This document shows positions 10,771-24,230 of a stretch of DNA of 64,000 bases, piece after piece (position 1 is the stretch's first letter; each line of letters begins with the position of its first letter). A model generated the notes under the pieces. The model did not search any database. It was not told the DNA's origin and was given only the letters and a program-made list of their open reading frames with translations. A program made the translations under genes and the position numbers. Source of the DNA: Lepidurus packardi (lineage: Eukaryota; Arthropoda; Branchiopoda; Notostraca; Triopsidae); contig JAKZAN010000072.1 in the NCBI GenBank assembly GCA_023053545.1, positions 47,994-111,993 on the forward strand, written 5' to 3'.

Positions 10771-13700
10771 TTCATCCGGAATGAATTAATTAATTACGGA
10801 CTGAAATAATTCCTTACGAACTGAATTAATTCCTTACGGACTGAGTTAATTCCTTACGGACTGAATTAATTCCTTACGGACTGAATTAATTCCTTTCGGA
10901 CTGAATTAATTCCTTACGGACTGAATTAATTCCTTACGGACTTAATTAATTCCTTACGTACTTAATTAATTCCTTACGGTCTGAATTAATTCCGTACGGA
11001 TTTTATTACTTCCTTACGGACTTAATTAATTCCTTACGAACTGAATTAATTCCTTACGGACTGAATTAATTCCTTACGGACTGAATTAATTCCTTACTGA
11101 CTGAATTAATTCCTTACGGACTGAATTAATTCCTTACAGACTGAATTAATTCCTTACGGACTGAATTAATTCCTTTCGGACTTAATTAATTCCTTACGTA
11201 CTTTATTAATTCCTTACGGTCTGAATTAATTCCGTACGGATTTTATTAATTCCTTACGGACTGAATAAATTCCTTACGAACTGAATTAATTCCGTACGGA
11301 TTTTATTAATTCCTTACGGACTGAATTTATTCATTACGGACTTAATTAATCCATTACAGACTGAATTATTTCCTTACGTATTGAAGTTATTCCTTACGGA
11401 CTGAATTAATTCCTTACGTACTGAAATAATTCCTTACGGACTGAATTAATTCCTTACGAACTGAATTAATTCCTTACGGACTTAATTAATTCCTTACGTA
11501 CTTAATTAATTCCTTACGGTCTGAATTAATTCCGTACGGATTTTATTAATTCCTTACGGACTGAATTAATTCCTTACGAACTGAATTAATTCCTTACGGA
11601 CTGAATTAATTCATTACGGACTGAATTAATTCCTTAAAGACTGAATTAATTCCTTATGGACTTAATTAGTTCCGTAAGGAATTAATTAATTAATTACGGA
11701 CTGAAATAATTCCCTACGGACTGAATTAATTAATTACGGACTGAAATAATTCCTTACGGACTGAATTAATTCCTTACGGACTGAGTTAATTCCTTACGGA
11801 CTGAATTAATTCATTACGGACTTAATTAATCGATTACGGACTGAATTAATTCCTTACGGACTGAATTAATTCCTTACTGACTGAATTAATTCCTTACGGA
11901 CTGAATTAATTCCTTACGGACTGAAATAATTTCATACGGACTGAATTAATTCCTTACGGACTTAATTAATCGATTACGGACTGAATTAATTCCTTACGGA
12001 CTGAATTAATTCCTTACTGACTGAATTAATTCTTTAGGATTTATTGAATTCCTTTCTTACTGAATTAACTACTTACGGACTGAATTAATTCCTTACGTAC
12101 TTAATTAATTCATTACGGTCTGAATTAATTCCGTACGGATTTTATTAATTCCTTACGGACTGAATTAATTCATTACGGACTTAATTAATCCATTTCGGAC
12201 TGAATTATTTCTTTTTCGTACTGAAGTTATTCCTTACGGACTGAATTAATTAATTACGGACTGAATTATTTCCTTACATACTGAAATAATTCCTTACGGA
12301 CTGAATTAATTCCTTACGGACTGAATTAATTCCTTAATTAATTCCTTACGGACTGAATTAATTTCATACGGACTGAATTAATTCCGTACGGATTTTATTA
12401 ATTCCTTACGGACTGAATTAATTCATTACGGACTTAATTAATCGATTACGGACTGAATTAATTCCTTACGTACTTTATTAATTCCTTACGGTCTGAATTA
12501 ATTCCGTACGGATTTTATTAATTCCTTACGGACTGAATAAATTCCTTACGAACTGAATTAATTCCGTACGGATTTTATTAATTCCTTACGGACTGAATTT
12601 ATTCATTACGGACTTAATTAATCCATTACAGACTGAATTATTTCCTTACGTATTGAAGTTATTCCTTACGGACTGAATTAATTCCTTACGGACTTAATTA
12701 ATTCCTTACGTACTTAATTAATTCCTTACGGTCTGAATTAATTCCGTACGGATTTTATTACTTCCTTACGGACTTAATTAATTCCTTACGAACTGAATTA
12801 ATTCCTTACGGACTGAATTAATTCCTTACGGACTGAATTAATTCCTTACTGACTGAATTAATTCCTTACGGACTGAATTAATTCCTTACAGACTGAATTA
12901 ATTCCTTACGGACTGAATTAATTCCTTTCGGACTTAATTAATTCCTTACGTACTTTATTAATTCCTTACGGTCTGAATTAATTCCGTACGGATTTTATTA
13001 ATTCCTTACGGACTGAATTAATTCCGTACGGATTTTATTAATTCCTTACGGACTGAATAAATGCCTTACGAACTGAATTAATTCCGTACGGATTTTATTA
13101 ATTCCTTACGGACTGAATTTATTCATTACGGACTTAATTAATCCATTACAGACTGAATTATTTCCTTACGTATTGAAGTTATTCCTTACGGACTGAATTA
13201 ATTCCTTACGTACTGAAATAATTCCTTACGGACTGAATTAATTCCTTACGGACTGAATTAATTCCTTACGGACTTAATTAATTCCTTACGTACTTAATTA
13301 ATTCCTTACGGTCTGAATTAATTCCGTACGGATTTTATTAATTCCTTACGGACTGAATTAATTCCTTACGAACTGAATTAATTCCTTACGGACTGAATTA
13401 ATTCTTTACGGACTGAATTAATTCCTTAAAGACTGAATTAATTCCTTATGGACTTAATTAGTTCCGTAAGGAACGAATTAATTAATTACGGACTGAATTA
13501 ATTCCTTACGGACTTAATTAATTCCTTACGGACTTAATTAATTCCTTACGTACTTAATTAATTCCTTACGGTCTGAATTAATTCCGTACGGATTTAATTA
13601 ATTCCTTACGGACTGAATTAATTCCTTACGGACTGAATTAATTCATTATGGACTTAATTAATTCCGTAAGGAATGAATGAATTAATTACGGACTGAAATA

Positions 13701-15900
13701 ATTCCTTACGGACTGAATTAATTCCTTACGAACTTAATTAATTCCTTACGGTCTGAATTAATTCCGTACGGATTTTATTACTTCCTTACGGACTTAATTA
13801 ATTCCTTACGAACTGAATTAATTCCTTACGGACTGAATTAATTCCTTACGGACTGAATTAATTCCTTACTGACTGAATTAATTCCTTACGGACTGAATTA
13901 ATTCCTTACAGACTGAATTAATTCCTTACGGACTGAATTAATTCCTTTCGGACTTAATTAATTCCTTACGTACTTTATTAATTCCTTACGGTCTGAATTA
14001 ATTCCGTACGGATTTTATTAATTCCTTACGGACTGAATTAATTCCGTACGGATTTTATTAATTCCTTACGGACTGAATAAATGCCTTACGAACTGAATTA
14101 ATTCCGTACGGATTTTATTAATTCCTTACGGACTGAATTTATTCATTACGGACTTAATTAATCCATTACAGACTGAATTATTTCCTTACGTATTGAAGTT
14201 ATTCCTTACGGACTGAATTAATTCCTTACGTACTGAAATAATTCCTTACGGACTGAATTAATTCCTTACGGACTGAATTAATTCCTTACGGACTTAATTA
14301 ATTCCTTACGTACTTAATTAATTTCTTACGGTCTGAATTAATTCCGTACGGATTTTATTAATTCCTTACGGACTGAATTAATTCCTTACGAACTGAATTA
14401 ATTCCTTACGGACTGAATTAATTCTTTACGGACTGAATTAATTCCTTAAAGACTGAATTAATTCCTTATGGACTTAATTAGTTCCGTAAGGAACGAATTA
14501 ATTAATTACGGACTGAATTAATTCCTTACGGACTTAATTAATTCCTTACGGACTTAATTAATTCCTTACGTACTTAATTAATTCCTTACGGTCTGAATTA
14601 ATTCCGTACGGATTTAATTAATTCCTTACGGACTGAATTAATTCCTTACGGACTGAATTAATTCATTATGGACTTAATTAATTCCGTAAGGAATGAATGA
14701 ATTAATTACGGACTGAAATAATTCCTTACGGACTGAATTAATTCCTTACGAACTGAATTAATTCCTTACGGACTGAATTAATTCCTTACGGACTGAATTA
14801 ATTCCTTACGGACTGAATTAGTTCCTTACATACTGAATTAATTCTTTAGGATTTATTGAATTCCTTTCTTACTGAATTAACTACTTACGGACTGAATGAA
14901 TTCCTTACGGACTGAATTAATTCCTTACGGAATTAATAATTCCTTACGGACTGAATTAATTCCTTACGAACTGAATTAATTCCTTACGGACTTAATTAAT
15001 TCCTTACGTACTTAATTAATTCCTTACGGTCTGAATTAATTCCGTACGGATTTTATTAATTCCTTACGGACTGAATTAATTCCTTACGAACTGAATTAAT
15101 TCCTTACGGACCGAATTAATTCATTACGGACTTAATTAAATCCTTACAGACTGAATTAATTCCTTATGGACTTAATTAGTTCCGTAAGGAAGGAATTAAT
15201 TAATTACGGACTGAAATAATTCCTTACGGACTGAATTAATTAATTACGGACTGAAATAATTCCTTACGGACTGAATTAATTCCTTACGGACTGAGTTAAT
15301 TCCTTACGGACTGAATTAATTTCATAGGGACTGAATTAATTCATTACGGACTTAATTAATCGATTACGGACTGAATTAATTCCTTACGGACTGAATTAAT
15401 TCATTACGGACTTAATTAAATCCTTACAGACTGAATTAATTCCTTATGGACTTAATTAGTTCCGTAAGGAATGAATTAATTAATTACGGACTGAATTAAT
15501 TCATTACGGACTTAATTAATCGATTACGGACTGAATTAATTCCTTACGGACTGAATTAATTCCTTACTGACTGAATTAATTCCTTACGCACTGAATTAAT
15601 TCCTTACGGACTGAATTAATTTCAAACGGACTGAATTAATTCATTACGGACTTAATTAATCGATTACGGACTGAATTAATTCCTTACGGACTTAATTAAG
15701 TCCTTACGTACTTAATTAATTCCTTACGGTCTGAATTAATTCCGTTCGAATTTTATTAATTCCTTACGGACTGAGATAATTCCTTACTGACTGAATTAAT
15801 TCCTTACGGACTGAATTAATTCCTTACGGACTGAATTAATTTCTTAAGGACTGAATTAATTCCTTAATTCCTTAATTAATTCCTTACGGACTGAATTAAT
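10771..15900. repeat. Left-domain super-unit, copy II (5130 bp)
   Basis: This aligns to copy I with M1 markers at 10994 and 12746 (both offset 4090). It is longer by 1040 bp: one extra 20-bp monomer near 13240 and an internal 1020-bp tandem duplication. A private substitution in M2 near 11670 gives TCCGTAAGGAATTAATT. M1 to 39-bp marker is again 1040 bp (10994 to 12034). The second 39-bp marker lies at 14846, an offset of 5130 from 9716. Confidence 0.88.
12726..14765. repeat. 1020-bp tandem duplication (51 monomers)
   Basis: The M1 marker at 12746 repeats at 13766. Every diagnostic variant between them is repeated at +1020: the ATGCC monomer (near 13062 and 14082), the closing TTGAAG monomer (13166 and 14186), the GAACGAATT form of M2 (13471 and 14491) and the GAATGAATGAATT monomer (near 13671 and 14691). 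The two copies appear to differ at only a few bases, for example ATTTCTTACGG near 14321 and AACTTAATT against AACTGAATT at the far ends, so this is one of the youngest events in the left domain. Confidence 0.93.
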
Positions 15901-16110
15901 TTCATCCGGAATGAATTAATTAATTACGGACTGAAATAATTCCTTACGAACTGAATTAATTCCTTACGGACTGAGTTAATTCCTTACGGACTGAATTAAT
16001 TCCTTACGGACTGAATTAATTCCTTTCGGACTGAATTAATTCCTTACGGACTGAATTAATTCCTTACGGACTTAATTAATTCCTTACGTACTTAATTAAT
16101 TCCTTACGGT

Positions 16111-17640
16111 CTGAATTAATTCCGTACGGATTTTATTACTTCCTTACGGACTTAATTAATTCCTTACGAACTGAATTAATTCCTTACGGACTGAATTAAT
16201 TCCTTACGGACTGAATTAATTCCTTACTGACTGAATTAATTCCTTACGGACTGAATTAATTCCTTACAGACTGAATTAATTCCTTACGGACTGAATTAAT
16301 TCCTTTCGGACTTAATTAATTCCTTACGTACTTTATTAATTCCTTACGGTCTGAATTAATTCCGTACGGATTTTATTAATTCCTTACGGACTGAATAAAT
16401 TCCTTACGAACTGAATTAATTCCGTACGGATTTTATTAATTCCTTACGGACTGAATTTATTCATTACGGACTTAATTAATCCATTACAGACTGAATTATT
16501 TCCTTACGTATTGAAGTTATTCCTTACGGACTGAATTAATTCCTTACGTACTGAAATAATTCCTTACGGACTGAATTAATTCCTTACGGACTGAATTAAT
16601 TCCTTACGGACTTAATTAATTCCTTACGTACTTAATTAATTCCTTACGGTCTGAATTAATTCCGTACGGATTTTATTAATTCCTTACGGACTTAATTAAT
16701 TCCTTACGTACTTAATTAATTCCTTACGGTCTGAATTAATTCCGTACGGATTCTATTAATTCCTTACGGACTGAATTAATTCCTTACGAACTGAATTAAT
16801 TCCTTACGGACTGAATTAATTCTTTACGGACTTAATTAATTCCTTACGTACTTAATTAATTCCTTACGGTCTGAATTAATTCCGTACGGATTTTATTACT
16901 TCCTTACGGACTTAATTAATTCCTTACGAACTGAATTAATTCCTTACGGACTGAATTAATTCCTTACGGACTGAATTAATTCCTTACTGACTGAATTAAT
17001 TCCTTACGGACTGAATTAATTCCTTACAGACTGAATTAATTCCTTACGGACTGAATTAATTCCTTTCGGACTTAATTAATTCCTTACGTACTTTATTAAT
17101 TCCTTACGGTCTGAATTAATTCCGTACGGATTTTATTAATTCCTTACGGACTGAATAAATTCCTTACGAACTGAATTAATTCCGTACGGATTTTATTAAT
17201 TCCTTACGGACTGAATTTATTCATTACGGACTTAATTAATCCATTACAGACTGAATTATTTCCTTACGTATTGAAGTTATTCCTTACGGACTGAATTAAT
17301 TCCTTACGTACTGAAATAATTCCTTACGGACTGAATTAATTCCTTACGGACTGAATTAATTCCTTACGGACTTAATTAATTCCTTACGTACTTAATTAAT
17401 TCCTTACGGTCTGAATTAATTCCGTACGGATTTTATTAATTCCTTACGGACTGAATTAATTCCTTACGAACTGAATTAATTCCTTACGGACTGAATTAAT
17501 TCATTACGGACTGAATTAATTCCTTAAAGACTGAATTAATTCCTTATGGACTTAATTAGTTCCGTAAGGAATGAATTAATTAATTACGGACTGAAATAAT
17601 TCCCTACGGACTGAATTAATTAATTACGGACTGAAATAAT
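16111..17640. repeat. 760-bp repeat containing two M1 modules
   Basis: M1 markers at 16124 and 16884 are 760 bp apart (38 monomers) and their closing monomers at 16504 and 17264 keep the same offset. Both are the short 380-bp form. Between the copies lie two consecutive ACTT / GTACTT / GGTCTG / GTACGGATT series, the second carrying the private GGATTCTATT change at 16751. Confidence 0.86.
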
Positions 17641-19660
17641 TCCTTACGGACTGAATTAATTCCTTACGGACTGAGTTAATTCCTTACGGACTGAATTAAT
17701 TCATTACGGACTTAATTAATCGATTACGGACTGAATTAATTCCTTACGGACTGAATTAATTCCTTACTGACTGAATTAATTCCTTACGGACTGAATTAAT
17801 TCCTTACGGACTGAAATAATTTCATACGGACTGAATTAATTCCTTACGGACTTAATTAATCGATTACGGACTGAATTAATTCCTTACGGACTGAATTAAT
17901 TCCTTACTGACTGAATTAATTCTTTAGGATTTATTGAATTCCTTTCTTACTGAATTAACTACTTACGGACTGAATTAATTCCTTACGTACTTAATTAATT
18001 CCTTACGGTCTGAATTAATTCCGTACGGATTTTATTAATTCCTTACGGACTGAATTAATTCATTACGGACTTAATTAATCCATTTCGGACTGAATTATTT
18101 CTTTTTCGTACTGAAGTTATTCCTTACGGACTGAATTAATTAATTACGGACTGAAATAATTCCTTACGGACTGAATTAATTCCTTACGGACTGAATTAAT
18201 TCCTTACGGACTTAATTAATTCCTTACGTACTTAATTAATTCCTTACGGTCTGAATTAATTCCGTACGGATTTTATTAATTCCTTACGGACTTAATTAAT
18301 TCCTTACGTACTTAATTAATTCCTTACGGTCTGAATTAATTCCGTACGGATTCTATTAATTCCTTACGGACTGAATTAATTCCTTACGAACTGAATTAAT
18401 TCCTTACGGACTGAATTAATTCTTTACGGACTTAATTAATTCCTTACGTACTTAATTAATTCCTTACGGTCTGAATTAATTCCGTACGGATTTTATTACT
18501 TCCTTACGGACTTAATTAATTCCTTACGAACTGAATTAATTCCTTACGGACTGAATTAATTCCTTACGGACTGAATTAATTCCTTACTGACTGAATTAAT
18601 TCCTTACGGACTGAATTAATTCCTTACAGACTGAATTAATTCCTTACGGACTGAATTAATTCCTTTCGGACTTAATTAATTCCTTACGTACTTTATTAAT
18701 TCCTTACGGTCTGAATTAATTCCGTACGGATTTTATTAATTCCTTACGGACTGAATAAATTCCTTACGAACTGAATTAATTCCGTACGGATTTTATTAAT
18801 TCCTTACGGACTGAATTTATTCATTACGGACTTAATTAATCCATTACAGACTGAATTATTTCCTTACGTATTGAAGTTATTCCTTACGGACTGAATTAAT
18901 TCCTTACGTACTGAAATAATTCCTTACGGACTGAATTAATTCCTTACGGACTGAATTAATTCCTTACGGACTTAATTAATTCCTTACGTACTTAATTAAT
19001 TCCTTACGGTCTGAATTAATTCCGTACGGATTTTATTAATTCCTTACGGACTGAATTAATTCCTTACGAACTGAATTAATTCCTTACGGACTGAATTAAT
19101 TCATTACGGACTGAATTAATTCCTTAAAGACTGAATTAATTCCTTATGGACTTAATTAGTTCCGTAAGGAATGAATTAATTAATTACGGACTGAAATAAT
19201 TCCCTACGGACTGAATTAATTAATTACGGACTGAAATAATTCCTTACGGACTGAATTAATTCCTTACGGACTGAGTTAATTCCTTACGGACTGAATTAAT
19301 TCATTACGGACTTAATTAATCGATTACGGACTGAATTAATTCCTTACGGACTGAATTAATTCCTTACTGACTGAATTAATTCCTTACGGACTGAATTAAT
19401 TCCTTACGGACTGAAATAATTTCATACGGACTGAATTAATTCCTTACGGACTTAATTAATCGATTACGGACTGAATTAATTCCTTACGGACTGAATTAAT
19501 TCCTTACTGACTGAATTAATTCTTTAGGATTTATTGAATTCCTTTCTTACTGAATTAACTACTTACGGACTGAATTAATTCCTTACGTACTTAATTAATT
19601 CCTTACGGTCTGAATTAATTCCGTACGGATTTTATTAATTCCTTACGGACTGAATTAATT
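16550..19660. repeat. 1600-bp tandem duplication (80 monomers)
   Basis: The unit at about 16550-18060 is repeated at about 18150-19660. The private GGATTCTATT change (16751 and 18351), the M1 marker (16884 and 18484), the closing monomer (17264 and 18864), M2 (near 17564 and 19164) and the 39-bp marker (17924 and 19524) all keep an offset of 1600. The right edge is sharp: after the marker series, 18061 continues with CATTACGGACTT whereas 19661 continues with CCGTACGGATTTT. I saw essentially no differences between copies, so the event is young or recently homogenised. Confidence 0.92.
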
Positions 19661-21760
19661 CCGTACGGATTTTATTAATTCCTTACGGACTGAATAAATT
19701 CCTTACGAACTGAATAAATTCCGTACGGATTTTATTAATTCCTTACGGACTGAATTTATTCATTACGGACTTAATTAATCCATTACAGACTGAATTAATT
19801 CCTTACGGACTGAATTAATTCCTTACGGACTGAATTAATACCTTACGGACTGAATTAAATCCTTACGGACTGAATTAATTCCTTACGGACTGAATTAATT
19901 CCTTACGGACTGAATTAATTCCTTACTGACTGAATTAAATCCTTACGGACTGAATTAATTCCTTACGGACTGAATTAATTCCTTTCGGACTGAATTAATT
20001 CCTTACGGACTGAATTAATTCCTTTCGGACTGAATTAATTCCTTACGGACTGAATTAATTCCTTACGGACTTAATTAATTCCTTACGTACTTTATTAATT
20101 CCTTACGGTCTGAATTAATTCCGTACGGATTTTTTAATTCCTTACGGACTGAATTAATTCCGTACGGATTTTATTAATTCCTTACGGACTGAATAAATTC
20201 CTTACGAACTGAATTAATTCCGTACGGATTTTATTAATTCCTTACGGACTGAATAAATTCCTTACGGACTGAATTAATTCATTACGGACGTAATAAATCG
20301 ATTACGGACTGAATTAATTCCTTACGTACTGAACTTATTCCTTACGGACTGAATTAATTCCTTACGGACTGAATTAATTCCTTACGGACTGAATTAATTC
20401 CTTACGGACTGAATTAATACCTGACGGACTGAATTAAATCCTTACGGACTGAATTAATTCCTTACGGACTGAATTAATTCCTTACGGACTGAATTAATTC
20501 CTTACAGACTGAATTAATTCCTTACGGACTGAATTAATTCCTTTCGGACTTAATTAATTCCTTACGTACTTTATTAATTCCTTACGGTCTGAATTAATTC
20601 CGTACGGATTTTATTAATTCCTTACGGACTGAATTAATTCCGTACGGATTTTATTAATTCCTTACGGACTGAATAAATTCCTTACGAACTGAATTAATTC
20701 CGTACGGATTTTATTAATTCCTTACGGACTGAATAAATTCCTTACGAACTGAATTAATTCCGTACGGATTTTATTAATTCCTTACGGACTGAATTTATTC
20801 ATTACGGACTTAATTAATCCATTAAAGACTGAATTATTTCCTTACGTATTGAAGTTATTCCTTACGGACTGAATTAATTCCTTACGTACTGAAATAATTC
20901 CTTACGGACTGAATTAATTCCTTACGGACTGAATTAATTCCTTACGGACTGAATTAAATCCTTAATTAATTCCTTACGGACTGAATTAATTCCTTACGGA
21001 CTGAATTAATTCCGTACGGATTTTATTAATTCCTTACGGACTGAATTAATTCATTACGGACTTAATTAATCCATTACGGACTGAATTATTTCCTTATGTA
21101 CTGAAGTTATTCCTTACGGACTGAATTAATTCCTTACGTACTGAAATAATTCCTTACGGACTGAATTAATTCCTTACGGACTGAATTAATTCCTTACGGA
21201 CTGAATTAATTCCTTAATTAATTCCTTACGGACTGAATTAATTTCATACGGACTGAATTAATTCATTACGGACTTAATTAATCGATTACGGACTGAATTA
21301 ATTCCTTACGTACTGAACTTATTCCTTACGGACTGAATTAATTCCTTACGGACTGAATTAATTCCTTACGGACTGAATTAATTCCTTACGGACTGAATTA
21401 ATTCCTTACGGACTGAATTAATTCCTTACGGACTGAATTAATTCCTTACGGACTGAATTAATACCTTACGGACTGAATGAAATCCTTACGGACTGAATTA
21501 ATTCCTTACGGACTGAATTAATTCCTTACAGACTGAATTAATTCCTTACGGACTTAATTAATTCCTTACGGACTTAATTAATTCCTTACGTACTTAATTA
21601 ATTCCTTACGGTCTGAATTAATTCCGTACGGATTTTATTAATTCCTTACGGACTGAATTAATTCCTTACGAACTGAATTAATTCCTTACGGACTGAATTA
21701 ATTCTTTACCGACTGAATTAATTCCTTAAAGACTGAATTAATTCCTTACGGACTGAATTA
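19661..21760. repeat. Degenerate satellite stretch, left domain
   Basis: Satellite only. The order of variants is less well preserved than in neighbouring units: runs of near-consensus monomers alternate with M1 fragments (GTACTTTATT / GGTCTG / GTACGGATTTT near 20080-20240 and 20560-20780). Two truncated joins of TTAATTAATTCC ends occur near 20965 and 21214. Monomers ending AATACC occur near 19838, 20418 and 21470. No M1 TATTACTTCC marker is present, so this stretch is either older or built from partial copies. Confidence 0.75.
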
Positions 21761-24000
21761 ATTCCTTATGGACTTAATTAGTTCCGTAAGGAATGAATTA
21801 ATTAATTACGGACTGAATTAATTCATTACGGACTTAATTAATCGATTACGGACTGAATTAATTCCTTACGGACTGAATTAATTCCTTACTGACTGAATTA
21901 ATTCCTTACGCACTGAATTAATTTCTTACGGACTGAATTAATTTCAAACGGACTGAATTAATTCATTACGGACTTAATTAATCGATTACGGACTGAATTA
22001 ATTCCTTACGGACTTAATTAATTCCTTACGTACTTAATTAATTCCTTACGGTCTGAATTAATTCCGTTCGAATTTTATTAATTCCTTACCGACTGAGATA
22101 ATTCCTTACTGACTGAATTAATTCCTTACGGACTGAATTAATTCCTTACGGACTGAATTAATTTCTTAAGGACTGAATTAATTCCTTAATTCCTTAATTA
22201 ATTCCTTACGGACTGAATTAATTTCATCCGGACTGAATTAATTCATTACGCACTTAATTAATCCATTACGGACTAAATTATTTCCTTACGTATTGAAGTT
22301 ATTCCTTACGGACTGAATTAATTCCTTACGGACTGAATTAATTCCTTACGGACTGAAGTTATTCCTTACGGACTGAATTAATTCCTTACGGACTGAATTA
22401 ATTCCTTACGGACTGAATTAATATCTTACGGACTTAATTAATTCCTTACGGACTGAATTAATTCCTTACGGACTTAATTAATTCCTTACGGACTTAATTA
22501 ATTCCTTACGTACTTAATTAATTCCTTACGGTCTGAATTAATTCCGTACGGATTTAATTAATTCCTTACGGACTGAATTAATTCCTTACGGACTGAATTA
22601 ATTCATTATGGACTTAATTAATTCCGTAAGGAATGAATTAGTTCCTTACATACTGAATTAATTCTTTAGGATTTATTGAATTCCTTTCTTACTGAATTAA
22701 CTACTTACGGACTGAATGAATTCCTTACGGACTGAATTAATTCCTTACGGAATTAATTAATTCCTTACGGACTGAATTAATTCCTTACGAACTGAATTAA
22801 TTCCTTACGGACTTAATTAATTCCTTACGTACTTAATTAATTCCTTACGGTCTGAATTAATTCCGTACGGATTTTATTAATTCCTTACGGACTGAATTAA
22901 TTCCTTACGAACTGAATTAATTCCTTACGGACCGAATTAATTCATTACGGACTTAATTAAATCCTTACAGACTGAATTAATTCCTTATGGACTTAATTAG
23001 TTCCGTAAGGAAGGAATTAATTAATTACGGACTGAAATAATTCCTTACGGACTGAATTAATTAATTACGGACTGAAATAATTCCTTACGGACTGAATTAA
23101 TTCCTTACGGACTGAGTTAATTCCTTACGGACTGAATTAATTTCATACGGACTGAATTAATTCATTACGGACTTAATTAATCGATTACGGACTGAATTAA
23201 TTCCTTACGGACTGAATTAATTCATTACGGACTTAATTAAATCCTTACAGACTGAATTAATTCCTTATGGACTTAATTAGTTCCGTAAGGAATGAATTAA
23301 TTAATTACGGACTGAATTAATTCATTACGGACTTAATTAATCGATTACGGACTGAATTAATTCCTTACGGACTGAATTAATTCCTTACTGACTGAATTAA
23401 TTCCTTACGCACTGAATTAATTCCTTACGGACTGAATTAATTTCAAACGGACTGAATTAATTCATTACGGACTTAATTAATCGATTACGGACTGAATTAA
23501 TTCCTTACGGACTTAATTAATTCCTTACGTACTTAATTAATTCCTTACGGTCTGAATTAATTCCGTTCGAATTTTATTAATTCCTTACGGACTGAGATAA
23601 TTCCTTACTGACTGAATTAATTCCTTACGGACTGAATTAATTCCTTACGGACTGAATTAATTTCTTAAGGACTGAATTAATTCCTTAATTCCTTAATTAA
23701 TTCCTTACGGACTGAATTAATTTCATCCGGACTGAATTAATTCATTACGCACTTAAATAATCCATTACGGACTAAATTATTTCCTTACGTATTGAAGTTA
23801 TTCCTTACGGACTGAATTAATTCCTTACGGACTGAATTAATTCCTTACGGACTGAAGTTATTCCTTACGGACTGAATTAATTCCTTACGGACTGAATTAA
23901 TACCTTACGGACTTAATTAATTCCTTACGGACTGAATTAATTCCTTACGGACTTAATTAATTCCTTACGGACTTAATTAATTCCTTACGTACTTAATTAA
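21760..24000. repeat. 1499-bp tandem duplication
   Basis: Markers pair at an offset of 1499 bp: TCCGTAAGGA (near 21783 and 23282), TTCAAACGG (21943 and 23442), GTTCGAATTTT (22066 and 23565) and TTCATCCGG (22223 and 23722). The offset is one base short of 75 monomers because the unit includes one 19-bp TTAGGATTTATTGAATTCC monomer (22666). The second copy has lost one monomer near 23900 and ends about 24000. The next 130 bp (24001-24130) repeat the series at about 21811-21930 and are cut by the gap. Confidence 0.9.
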
Positions 24001-24130
24001 TTCCTTACGGACTGAATTAATTCATTACGGACTTAATTAATCGATTACGGACTGAATTAATTCCTTACGGACTGAATTAATTCCTTACTGACTGAATTAA
24101 TTCCTTACGCACTGAATTAATTTCTTACGG

Positions 24131-24230
24131 NNNNNNNNNNNNNNNNNNNNNNNNNNNNNNNNNNNNNNNNNNNNNNNNNNNNNNNNNNNNNNNNNNNNNN
24201 NNNNNNNNNNNNNNNNNNNNNNNNNNNNNN
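24131..24230. other. Assembly gap of 100 N
   Basis: Exactly 100 undetermined bases, the conventional placeholder for a gap of unknown size. Satellite runs up to both edges, in the same orientation. The left edge belongs to the left variant set and the right edge to the right variant set. True length, and whether the two sides are neighbours in the chromosome, cannot be known from this sequence. Confidence 0.98.

Larger units (their letters stand above)
15901..23721. repeat. Left-domain super-unit, copy III (7821 bp, enlarged)
   Basis: Begins at the third TTCATCCGGAATG-type marker and ends before the one at 23722. It aligns with copy II at an offset of 5130 up to about 16680, then is enlarged by a 760-bp repeat, a 1600-bp tandem duplication and a 1499-bp tandem duplication. 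Between about 19660 and 21760 it is more degenerate, with long runs of consensus monomers and scattered private changes (TTTTTAATTCC near 20131, ACGTAATAAATCGA near 20288). Confidence 0.78.
1..24130. repeat. 20-bp satellite array, left domain
   Basis: This is an uninterrupted head-to-tail array of about 1,206 monomers with consensus TTACGGACTGAATTAATTCC, in one orientation. Most monomers differ from consensus by zero to three substitutions, and register breaks are rare (for example 19-bp monomers and 12-bp truncated monomers). Variants typical of this domain are TTACGTACTTAATTAATTCC, TTACGGTCTGAATTAATTCC, GTACGGATTTTATTAATTCC, TTACTGACTGAATTAATTCC and monomers ending AATTAATCGA. The right-domain variant GAACAAATTCC was not seen here. 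The consensus is closed in all six frames: 20 is not a multiple of 3, so every frame reads the same 60-bp cycle, with TAA and TGA on the plus strand and TAA twice on the minus strand. No gene, transposon or unique insert was found. The array runs off the left edge of the window. Confidence 0.97.

Noticed and set aside
24131-24230. N run as a biological feature
   Set aside because: Exactly 100 N is an assembly placeholder, so no sequence claim is made for it.
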